Source of the DNA: Argentina anserina
Lineage: Eukaryota; Streptophyta; Magnoliopsida; Rosales; Rosaceae
Direction of reading: 5' to 3'
NCBI RefSeq assembly: GCF_933775445.1
Contig: NC_065873.1
Coordinates: forward strand, 4,278,001 to 4,342,000
Length of the DNA: 64,000 nt
Below are positions 10,301-20,400 of the stretch, piece by piece. The notes under the pieces were generated by a model. The model worked only from the letters and a program-made list of their open reading frames with translations. It was not told the DNA's origin and did no database searches. Made by a program: the position numbers and the translations under genes. How positions within the stretch are numbered: position 1 is the first letter of the stretch; every line of letters begins with the position of its first letter.

Positions 10301-10534
10301 TCACCAAATTGTGTTCAAATTCAGTGCGCTGGAATAATTGCCATTCCCACTTTTTGGAGGAGGACACTTTGGGGCTGCTGGGCAAGGAACCTTCTCTGGT
10401 GGAGCCGTGGAGGTAGTTTGGATCCTTTGTCTTTTGGGTGTTGTACTTTTTGAGTTGTTAGCATTCGCAGCTCCATACCCTTGTGAATTGTTTGATGAAC
10501 TGTCATACGCTTGTGAATAGTTTGAGGAACTCAT
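10301..10534 (-). CDS. unrecognised 77-aa protein, SNYSQ family, copy 4 (intact)
   Basis: Shares its first 30 residues (MSSSNYSQAYDSS, NNSQGYGAANAN) and its tail (CPAAPKCPPPKSGN, NYSSALNLNTIW) with copy 2. The middle differs: one extra base near 10434 shifts the frame, and an 8-bp insertion near 10402 restores it. A stretch of about 11 residues is therefore read in another frame while the C-terminus is kept. A degraded TATA (CTATAGATAG, about 10610) lies 75 bp upstream. The unit's upstream segment extends to about 11290, nearly reaching the PPR gene. Function unknown. Confidence 0.5.
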   Translation of the reverse strand: MSSSNYSQAYDSSSNNSQGYGAANANNSKSTTPKRQRIQTTSTAPPEKVPCPAAPKCPPPKSGNGNYSSALNLNTIW

Positions 10535-11325
10535 CTTTGGAGAACAAATACTGACTCGAAGTTGAACCGGAACTTGTTGAATTGATGAGAATAACTAAAG
10601 TAAGGGCTTCTATAGATAGGGGCTTATTTTCCTTTCCCAAATACAAAAGGAATATAGTGGGATTAGGACTAATCTTTTCAATACAAAGAGGAAAGATTTT
10701 CTCATTCCAAATAGGAACAGGGAAATTTCTAATGTGTGGAAGTCCAAGTCAGTTGTAAATCCACACTGCCTCTAGAGTCATCAACTTTACAAACATCACA
10801 TCGTCTAATGGAACAAGTAAAAAGGACAAAGGAGCAGCAAGCGGTACCCAAAATCACAAGATAGTGTTCTCAGAAATTGTTTGATGACCTTGTGAGAACC
10901 TCTTACAATTGAATCATGGAGATAGAATGAAATCAAGGTTAGGAAGAAAGAAAGAAAGATCTACAAAACACTTTAAAGTTTCTGTACAGATATAACGCTA
11001 TCTACCAAAAATGAAATCCTAATGTAATTCAAACCAAATACAGCTATTATACAAAAACTATACTCAGAGTCGCATAAGCATGCATGTATGGTTACTTGTA
11101 TCAGGAACTTTCCAGTAAATGAAGGAAAGCGCAGTGACAAATGAAGAATCCTCACAAATAAATTGGCCGACGAACATGGAAAAGGAGGAACACAGTTCAT
11201 TGCAGCAGGCCACCATAGCATCAGTAAGGTAATTTTTCTGGCAACAAAAAAAAACTCGGATAATTATGCAATTTCGGCATATCACCTTCCTGATATACTT
11301 GGGTTACGACCTGATTTGCCATTGT

Positions 11326-13581
11326 TCATCCCCCTTCACAAGTGCTTGGTCCACTGTTTGGAAGGAGACCATCCTTGGCCATTTCACCAAGGACATTGAA
11401 AACTGCATCCATATTTCCTTCTTTATGGTTTGTTTCAACAAGTAGCTTTGCAAGCTCAGCATCAGTAAGCTCAGAGCTCCTCAAAGTGTTCTCAATGACT
11501 TGACTCAGTTCATTATTCATTCCCTCTGTAAAAAGTTCTCTAATCAGCGCAATAACAGCCACAGTATGAGGGAGAAAACCAGAACGCAACATCTCCTTGT
11601 ACAGATCCAATGCCTTCTGAACATTTCCTTCCCTACAATGACCATGTATGATAACGTCATAAACTGCACCATTAGGTTTGTATTTCCTCTTAATAACTGT
11701 TTCAAAAACTTGATCTGCCTCTTTCATCAAACCCTTCATACAGAATCCCTTCACAAGAGCCACCACACTCTTAAATTCAACATTTGTGCAGCTCTCTATT
11801 AAAGTATTGTATGTGACATCATCTGGGACAGACTTGTCGTAGAACAATTTGAGTAGAAGCTTCTTTGCTTCTCTCGTCCGAGCTTGTTTATTAAGTCCAT
11901 TGATAAGCACACTATATGTCACAACATCAGGTAGGAAACCTTTCTTTATCATTTCATCATTCAACTGAAGAGCCTTATTCAAATCCCCTTCCTTGCAGTA
12001 AGCATTTATCAAGGTTGTGTATGTGAATTCATCAGGACCCAAACCCATACTTATCATTTCTTGGAAAAGGTCACAAGCGTCAACTAATCTCCCTTGCTGA
12101 GAGACACCTTGAATTAGTGATGAATAGGTTACAGAATCTGGTGATATCCCCTTCTCCAACATCTCCATCTTCATTTGGAACGCACTCTCCAATTCCTGAT
12201 GCCGACAAAACCCGGTGATGATAGTACTATAACTTATTACATCAGGGGCGAGCCCTTTCCCTACCATATCTTGTACAATTCCCAGGGCCTCTTCCATCCT
12301 GCCTAATAAGCAGTATCCATTGATAAGGGCATTGTAAGTCACAACTGAAGGTAGGAATCCACTCCCAACCATTTCATTCAGAAGACCATGAGCTTCATTT
12401 AATAAACCCTGTTGGGAGAAGCCATCTATCAATGTAGTATACGTCCTCTCATTCGGACGAAGTCCTCTAACACGCATCTGCTCGAAAAACTCCATCGCTC
12501 GATTCAAATTGTTAGCCTTGCACATTGCATTGATCAATGCTGTATAAGTGACAACATTTGGACACAAACCGCTCCTCTGCATCTCCTCCTGCAACACAAG
12601 TGCTTGGTGAAAATTACCTTCCTTACAATACCCACTAATAAGTGTATTATAAGTCACCTCATCCGGAACAAAACCCTTCCTTTTCATTTCCTCAACAACC
12701 TGACTTGTCTCCTCCATTCTCCCTTCTCGACACAACCCATTAATCACCACATTATACGAAATCAAATTCGGCTCCAGGCCCTTCAACGCCATCGACCTCA
12801 ACAACCCGAACGCGTCATCCATCCTCTTTAACTTACAATAAGCATCAATCAACGTATTATACGTAACCACATTCGGCAAGCACCCATTCCTCTCCATCTC
12901 ACCCCAAAAATACAACACCATTTCCACATTCCCCGCCGCGCTGTACCCCCTAATCAAAATATTATAAGTATAGACATTCGGCGAGACACCACTCCTAATC
13001 ATCTCACTAAACACCTCCTCGGCAAACTGAACAGAGCCTCTAGACCTAATCACAGCATCTAAAATCGCATTATAGGAAAGCACGGCGGGCATAAATCCAT
13101 GAGCTTTAGCTAAATCAACAACATTTAAAGCCTTATCAACTAAATTCAAATGAGAGTAAGACTTGACTACCAAGTCGAAAACCGCCGAGCTGGAATTGCA
13201 GACCTGCATTGAGTCAGTGAGGCAGTCAAAGACCAACTTGCCCTTGTCATCTTCGGCGGTGACGGCGACGTCCTCGGCGAGGGCCTGGGCGGACCTGTAG
13301 AGCTTGAAGCGGGTGAGGATGTGGAGGGCGAGGCACTTGGATTGGAAGGTGAAGAAGTTGCGGTGGCGGGCCCAGTTGAGGAACTTTAGGGTTAGGGTTT
13401 GGTCGAATTGGGACTTGAGGAGTAGGCAGGAGGCGGCTTCAGGGGTAAAATCGGAAGAGAAAGAATGGAGGTTGTGAGGGTGGCGCTTGAGGTAGGTGAT
13501 TGCTTTGTCCGCGAGGAGGGCGTCGGAGGGAGCGAAGCGGAATGGGGACTGGGTTGGGATATGTGGTCTTGGGAGGGGCAT
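11326..13581 (-). CDS. P-class pentatricopeptide repeat protein, EMB2745-like
   Basis: An intronless 751-aa protein that should bind one organellar RNA in mitochondria or plastids and aid its processing, stability or translation. After an N-terminal region of about 165 residues with basic and hydroxylated residues, 35-residue PPR motifs run from about 168 to 690. Motifs 2-12 (about 203-587) follow each other with no gap, each with the VxTYNxLI...GxxP(N/D) pattern. The thirteenth is longer and irregular. There is no E, DYW or SMR domain, so editing activity is not expected. Length and layout resemble Arabidopsis At5g39710 (EMBRYO DEFECTIVE 2745), but orthology is from memory. No frameshift or stop is seen, so the gene looks functional. 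Confidence 0.93.
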   Translation of the reverse strand: MPLPRPHIPTQSPFRFAPSDALLADKAITYLKRHPHNLHSFSSDFTPEAASCLLLKSQFDQTLTLKFLNWARHRNFFTFQSKCLALHILTRFKLYRSAQALAEDVAVTAEDDKGKLVFDCLTDSMQVCNSSSAVFDLVVKSYSHLNLVDKALNVVDLAKAHGFMPAVLSYNAILDAVIRSRGSVQFAEEVFSEMIRSGVSPNVYTYNILIRGYSAAGNVEMVLYFWGEMERNGCLPNVVTYNTLIDAYCKLKRMDDAFGLLRSMALKGLEPNLISYNVVINGLCREGRMEETSQVVEEMKRKGFVPDEVTYNTLISGYCKEGNFHQALVLQEEMQRSGLCPNVVTYTALINAMCKANNLNRAMEFFEQMRVRGLRPNERTYTTLIDGFSQQGLLNEAHGLLNEMVGSGFLPSVVTYNALINGYCLLGRMEEALGIVQDMVGKGLAPDVISYSTIITGFCRHQELESAFQMKMEMLEKGISPDSVTYSSLIQGVSQQGRLVDACDLFQEMISMGLGPDEFTYTTLINAYCKEGDLNKALQLNDEMIKKGFLPDVVTYSVLINGLNKQARTREAKKLLLKLFYDKSVPDDVTYNTLIESCTNVEFKSVVALVKGFCMKGLMKEADQVFETVIKRKYKPNGAVYDVIIHGHCREGNVQKALDLYKEMLRSGFLPHTVAVIALIRELFTEGMNNELSQVIENTLRSSELTDAELAKLLVETNHKEGNMDAVFNVLGEMAKDGLLPNSGPSTCEGG

Positions 13582-14980
13582 TTCGGTAATGGTGGAAATC
13601 GGAACCCAGAACCGAGTTACAGAGAATGAGAGGTAGTGAAAGAGTGAGACTTACCCTTTTTGTGGCTTGTGGGCCGGGTCGGCAGTATCAGAAAAAAAAA
13701 CAAAAAAAAAATCAGAAAAAAAAATTACACTACAGATATCTAGGGGCGTCAGTGAAACGTGGTGGCACACGATTAGTGCTCTCTTGCCCACTCCTTTTTC
13801 TAATTGTTTCTCTTTCTTTGTACAATCATTATTAATTAATAGTTTGTCACATCTTTGAATTTCACAACATGCAATAATGTACAAAATTTTATTTTAATCA
13901 CTAATTTCTACTTCCAAATTAACTAAAGTTGCAAGTATTCATTTAAATTACTGATGTGTTCGGTCATATAAATAGATTACTAAATACATTACTTGTAGAC
14001 TTGTAGTTAATCTGGAAAAGTCTTATTTTTAGCACGGCACCCCGGACCATGTACTTGTTTTCCAATTTCTAGCATAGCTCTCATAATTGATTTTTACGTA
14101 TGCATATTAATTTCCTTTTCCATCAAATAAAATAATAGAACTTCAAATCACATGTTAAAGAAGAATTTAATGAAAAGCCAGACCGGCCACACGTAGACTC
14201 TAGAAGATTTATCATTCCTTGTGACGGTGCTTATATCAAAACAATGTCTGGTATGATGTACGTTCGCATCCCTACGTAAGAGTTTAGTTCAAGATTGAAT
14301 GAATTCAAGTTCATCACATTATTTAAAGGATGACTAATGCTAAAAAATTAGCTACTTGTCAATGACCCTACTTTAATTTTTGTTACATGTGTATTCTACA
14401 CTTGATTGAAATTTCTTGAGCCAGTAGATATAGTACATTAACGTATCAAAAAAATGACTATTTAGTATTGAAAATAACAAGCATCTCACTGAAGAAAACA
14501 CCAAAACCAACCCCTAATTGCTTTATTTTTCTTTTATTCTGGACGACTGCAACTATAATTTAGGTAGTTGTATCTTATTGACTATAACAATTCCCTAATT
14601 CATGGCTAAATCTTGGGTTCACATGGCCAACTGTAATCATCCAGTCTCAATACTGAAGGTTCTTGGTTCTTTCTGCATGCATGACCTTCGGTGTCGAAGT
14701 CTTTCTTTTATATATATTAGGCCCAATTTGACACAGTTATGCGGATAAAATTGTTTTTAAAGCTGTTATGAGGAGAAATACTTTTAAAACTGTTGTGAGA
14801 TGACAGTAAATTGTTTTGAAAATTATGTGAGACCAAAAAACAATTTTGAATATTTAGTTAGAGTGGTATAATTAATAAAATAGACATATAAACTGATTTT
14901 TCCTTTGGATTCTTGATTCCAAGGGTTAGCAAAGACAACCGATGAACTTTGAGAATTATCTGTGTTCCAAAGCTTAACAG
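13582..14980. other. intergenic region upstream of the PPR gene
   Basis: 13582-13700 should hold the PPR promoter and leader; no clear TATA box is seen, as is common for PPR genes. An A-rich tract lies at 13690-13730. The rest is AT-rich with no gene. Around 14720-14870 short repeated words (GTTATG, TTTTAAA, TGTGAGA) hint at an old small transposon. Confidence 0.5.
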
Positions 14981-14983
14981 AGC

Positions 14984-15600
14984 TCATCCAATTCTTCTTA
15001 TTCCTAGAGTATTTTTCTTCTTTAGATTATTGGGTTCTCCTGTCTTTTTATCACAATCTTTCTTCAATGGTGTGAATTCTTCCAACACTGGTTGAACATT
15101 TGGCCTAGCACATTGCATTGCATCTTCCTTCAGAACTTGAATTGCTGCATTCAATACCATATCCCAGAAACAAAACAGAGTCAAAATCCAACATAACCAC
15201 ATACATCAATATCATTGAAACCAAAAACCCATTCGGCAAAAAAACAAAACATCAAACATCAAACATAAACCCAACAAACACAAACCAAAAACCCATCTCT
15301 AGAATCGAAATGAATCTCATTTACACCAAACACCCATCATTTTTGTGTCTCATTATTTATTCGGATCCAAGATTCCAAGATAACCTCCAATGTCATACTC
15401 ATACACCTATTCTTAAATCCCACCATGATTCTCGGTGAAGGCAGCCGACCATATATCTTTCTCTTATGTTCCCCTCTATTAGTCGCTCGAGTCTTTCGTA
15501 CTATCTGACTAAATCTAAAATCTAGCAAACCCAACAACCCATAAACAATAATGACCAAGAACAAAACCAAAATCAGAATGTATGGTATATTAAAAATCAA
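14984..15600 (-). other. two short unrecognised minus-strand ORFs
   Basis: The ORF at 14984-15202 (72 aa) encodes a charged segment with LNAAIQVLKEDAMQCARPNV. The ORF at 15337-15600 (87 aa) opens with a hydrophobic helix (IPYILILVLFLVIIVYGLL) followed by a basic region. They could be exons of one small gene or chance. I recognise no family and cannot connect them with convincing splice sites. Confidence 0.25.
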
Positions 15601-15664
15601 GATCTGTTAATAAAAAACAATTAAACCACACAGTTATGTAAATGGTTGCAGGAGAGTTTATCTA

Positions 15665-15801
15665 TTAGCATTGGGGACGACCTGGGCTACCAAGTTTTTG
15701 ATGATGATGGTTGTTTAGGGTTTGCGATGACGATGACGAGAGATAGGTAGTGGCTATAAATTGAAGAAAAAGAAAGAGGGAAAATAAGGTTATTAATAAA
15801 A
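15665..15801 (-). other. possible 5' exon with signal-anchor, cut by a MULE
   Basis: On the minus strand the last 40 or so residues of an ORF (15665-15859) carry a hydrophobic run (LLLITLFSLFLFLQFIATTYL) followed by a Ser, Asn and His-rich stretch. The N-terminal part of that ORF belongs to the transposon at 15802 and is not original. If a gene was here, its start has been displaced by the insertion. Weak evidence. Confidence 0.2.
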
Positions 15802-16876
15802 GAGTTTTTTTCACCAACAGTCCCTTAATTCTGGTGTACCTACTAATGTGATACCTCAACTCTTAATCGTACCAATGTGATACCCAGACTCTAGTATTGC
15901 TATCATTGAAATACTTCCGTCAGTTTTTTTCAACTTCTTCGTCATCTTGGTGACGTGGCAAGTACGTGAGGCCCACAAAAAGGGTTAAAAGATAAAATTA
16001 ACCCCATCTGAGAGGAGCAATGTTTTTCCCGCCCTTTACCTTGAGAAAGACACCCAACAATTCCAATTTTGGCGCCAATTTTCTCTCCCTACTCCTTAAT
16101 TTGTGTCTCTTATCTAAACTAAAGAACTACCGCCAACCAGTCGACCACAATCTGATAAAACCTAGATCAATCTCATTTTCTATTTTTACTCTAGCACTTG
16201 TTAAACTAACATAATAAATATAGAAATTTATATGGAACATCTCATTTCCACAATCTCATAAGAATATAGAAACACATAACTTAACGAAATTCAAATATAT
16301 GTTTAAGTACCATTAGTTCTTACAAGCAAAAATCATGGCAGATCAACATAAAAGGTGGCAACTAATGGTACTTAAACATGTATTTGAATTTCGTTAAGTT
16401 ATGCGTTTCTATATTCTTATGAGATTGTGGAAATGAGATTTTCCATATAAATTTCTATATTTATTCTGTTAGTTTAACAAGTGCTAGGGTAAAAATAGAA
16501 AATGAGATTGATCTAGGTTTTATCAGATTGTGGTTGACTGATTGGCGGTAGTTCTTTTGTTTAGATAAGAGACACAAATTAAGGAGTATGGAGGGAAAAT
16601 TGGCGCCAAAATTGGAATTGTTAGGTGTCTTTCTCAAGGTAAAGGGCGGGAAAAATATTGCTCCTCTCAGATGGGGTTAATTTTGTCTTTTAACCCTTTT
16701 TGTGGGCCTCACGTACTTGCCACGTCACCAAGATGACGAAGAAGTTGAAAAAAACTTACGGAACTACTTCAATGATAGCAATACTAGAGTCTGGGTATCA
16801 CATTGGTACGATTAAGAGTTGAGGTATCACATTGGTAGGTACACCAGAGTTGAGGGACTGTTGGTGAAAAAAACTC
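15802..16876. mobile_element. foldback Mutator-like element (non-autonomous), 1075 bp
   Basis: A long inverted repeat with two arms of 517 bp each (15802-16318 and 16360-16876) and a 41-nt loop. Ends read GAGTTTTTTTCACCAACAGT and its complement ACTGTTGGTGAAAAAAACTC. A perfect 9-bp direct repeat, TTAATAAAA, flanks it at 15793-15801 and 16877-16885. A 9-bp TSD with very long TIRs is the signature of Mutator-like elements. There is no transposase ORF. The arms match almost base for base, so the insertion is recent or the arms are kept alike by conversion. Its right end is about 545 bp from the TATA box of the ankyrin gene. Confidence 0.9.
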
Positions 16877-16885
16877 TTAATAAAA

Positions 16886-17420
16886 TTCATTTAAGAGCTC
16901 CGTGTTTCCGTAGAAGCAACTCGCAAAGCAACCATATACTAGCTTCTCCTAAACCTGCTTTTGAGAGGATCATCTTCCATGTAAATCAGTTTTGTGAGTG
17001 TTACCAAACACCTCATGGTAGATCTAAAATCGCTTTTGAGACCAAAAACAGCTCAGAAAATTGTCCCAATCTGACCCTTAATCTATGTTCTTGATCCGGT
17101 CAAATTTTCATTTTCATATTTATTGCATGTCAACTTGTCAAGTCATTCTATAATTTGCAAATTGCAATTGATAACGTGCAGTTCTGCTAATCTATATGAC
17201 CAATTAGTTTGAATAAATTAATGTCCATGTCTTGCATGTCAAACCATCGATCTGGCAGAAGACGGGTACATCTGCTATAGCATACAAAAGATCTGAAGAT
17301 TATAGAGAGGGAAGAGTATAATGCACGTGGGATGGTAGTATGATTGTGTGATGGATGCAGTTGCTGTATCTTATACAGCAGCGCACCCTAGTATTTTCCG
17401 CCGAAAACTTCCTCTAGTCC
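16886..17420. other. upstream region of the ankyrin/PGG gene
   Basis: No ORF of note. 16890-17090 looks like an old repeat (AAAAACAGCTCAGAAAATTG-type words). The promoter of the gene at 17494 must lie here, downstream of the foldback element. Confidence 0.45.
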
Positions 17421-17428
17421 TATAAATA
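17421..17428 (+). promoter_or_regulatory. TATA box of ankyrin/PGG gene
   Basis: TATAAATA lies 73 bp before the start codon at 17494, at a distance that leaves a leader of about 40 nt. There is no other TATA-like motif close by in this orientation. Confidence 0.6.
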
Positions 17429-17493
17429 TGTAAAGAGAGTGAAATTTCTTCTCAAACCTCGTGTTTATAGAAACTTTGTGCGGATAGTCTCAG

Positions 17494-20400
17494 ATGATCA
17501 ATATGTGAGTAGTTAACGACTCTTAAAGGGTTAATTACTTTACTTGATTTATTTCAGTTTCAAGGTTTACTTTCAAAAGAAGCATGTTAGACGACCTAGC
17601 TAGGGTAAATTTCTCTACTGACTGAATTGACAGGTTGAGGTGGAACTCAGATGCAACTACAGCAGCCCCTGCTTCAATTGTTCACCATGCCCGGAACGCG
17701 TATGGAGATAACTATCAGGATTGGAGTAAGCACGTCGAAACCTACTTGTTGGGGGAAGATCTTTGGGACGTTGTGGAAAGCACGAGTGAAATTCCTAAAC
17801 AAGCACACTATAAAGCTGAATTCAAGTTTTGGAGGAAGAACAATGCCAGGGCTTTGCATATAATCCGAAAGTGTTGCGGGCCTGATCAGTTTGCTTTAAT
17901 TCGGGATGAGACTTCGGCCAGTAAGGCGTGGCATAAGTTGTCAACAATGTTCAAACCAGATAACGCACCAGGTAATCCTCTATTTTGACAAATTTATGAA
18001 TTACTAGCATATCATGCATGATATCTTATTGTTAAAAGAAGAATAAGTCATGGTCAATATGATAGTATGATCCCGACATTCATTAGAAAATTCCTCAGCT
18101 CAATAATCAAGTAAAATATCAAAAATTATGTACTTCGTGTTTACAGCTCTTTCCTTACAAAATTCAACTACGCCCCGGGCCACCTTTTTTTTTTTTTTTT
18201 GAGAATGCCCCTCCAAGAGGACCAAGACTTTCCAAATATTCACTTTTTAAAATTTATATCAACCCCATGTTCTAATTTGCTTAATTGGCAAAAAGCATGA
18301 TCAATTCAAATATGTGTGAGCACGTCAAATAAAAGAAGAAGAATAATTGTGTCATATATAATTATATACAAAGACGTAGCTACACACGGGTTTCGGTGGA
18401 CTGCAGTCTATTTCAAATTACTAAAAAACTTGTATTTTTAGCTAATTTTAGTGTGAAAATTTAAATTTTAAATATTATCATATCCCAAATTTCTATATAT
18501 AGTTAATAAATAATCGTAAGAAAATTTTCTACTTCAACCCATTATGAAATTTTGACTCCGCCCTTGATTATATATGTTAATTGTGTCATGCAGACAACAA
18601 TGAAGAAGAATTTGGTAAACATGAAGTGCTTTATCATGCTGTGAAGAACAACGATTGGAACAAAGCAAGTGTGCATCTTATTAAACATCCTGATGCCGTA
18701 AGAGCAAAGATTACATATTTAGGCAAGACAGCTCTCCACACAGCAGCAGATGCGGGGCATTTGGATATTGTTAAATCTTTGGTGGAATTGATGAAAGAAG
18801 ACGACTTAGCAATAAAAGGGAAGGATGAGAAAACAGCTCTTGTTGTTGCTACTAATAGAGGAGACATTGAAATGGCTCGCTGCATGGTAACAAAGAATAA
18901 GAAGTTAGTTAGCATCCCTGATCGTTCCGGAAGACTACCAGTTGTGTTGGCTTATCGCAATAGCCACTGGAATTTGGCTAAATATCTTTATGAGAATACA
19001 CCACCTGAAGACCTTATGCCAGAGAATGGACCAAATGGTGCAACTCTTATTTCTCAATGTTTTTATGCGAAAAAATATGGTAAGAGATTTTTAGTTCTTG
19101 AATATTTATCAATACTAAGGACTTTATAATATCACACTACATACTTTTATCTTACATTTCAGATATTGCTTGGCATCTATTACAACGTTGTCCAGAGTTA
19201 GCTGTTACAAAAGACCTCTTTGGTGAAACCCCTATATATGCATTGGCTTCAGTTCCTTCCTCATTCCCATGTGGCAAGCGACTCATATTTTGGAAGCAGT
19301 GGATCTATGACGGTTACTAGCTAACTCTATCTATCTTTTCTCACACTCACCTTACCTTCTATTAGCTATACTTTGAATACGCTTAATTACAAGCTCATGA
19401 CTATTATAGTGTTTTGATTAATTTCGACTAATAGGCATAAAAAAGCAGCATTCTTCTACTCTTTCACATGATGGTGATGCAAATGTTCATAATGCAGGAA
19501 ATAGCCAAGGTATGGAGTTCGAGAGTTTTAGTAATGTAGCTATAGGAATGAAAAGAAATTTATCGTTGTTAAAAGACTAATCTCTTAAAGCAATTAATTC
19601 ATTCGTGCATCCTATGATCCATACTTTCACAGGTCAAAAGCATGATTCTTCTGTTACCATTAACATCCCCGATAACGTTCAGAATATTGAAAATGGCCAA
19701 GTAAAAAAAAACAGTATAATGGATACAGGTATGTTGCACCTCATTATTTAATTTCATTACATCATTTACAAGACGTGTGTGTCTACAGTATTACTACGAG
19801 GCCGATTTTACATTGAAATTTTACGTTAAAAATAGTCAAATTTAGAGAATGGAATAGCTAAAAGTATGTGAAGTAATTAAACCAATTTACCACATAGATA
19901 ACTTGTGTATGTGAAGTAATATATAACAACTAACATAACTAAAATAATCCAAATTAAAGTGCCATTTTATGTACTACAAAGACAAGAAATTTGTCATTAA
20001 ATGTGTAAATGAGGGTATCATACACGAAGGTAGAGGTGGTAAATAGACCGCTTGAATAGTGGTTGAGTCTACATATGACGGTTTTTAGATAAATCATAAT
20101 TTAGCTCAACTTTGAATGGTGAGTTGGAGATAGGATGTGGGTTAGTAAAAATTCTAAGAGTGAACATGTGTGGGTTTGTTTTTGAACACTTCAGAAGTGT
20201 TGATATCGCTTGTTATCTAAGTTTACTAAAAGAAAATTTGGATTAATGTTGTAGTTGCAGGTTCACTCGCCAGAATTTATAGGAATTTGTGGAAGCATAC
20301 AGGTACGGGACAGCAACCTCGCTGATTTTAAATACTTTTTCAGTTGTAGATTGATGAGTAACTGAACAGCAGACTTACCCCTTCAATCAATTTTTTAGGA

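Noticed and set aside
11500..12831. Plus-strand ORFs across the PPR gene
   Set aside because: Shadows of the repeated minus-strand PPR codons.
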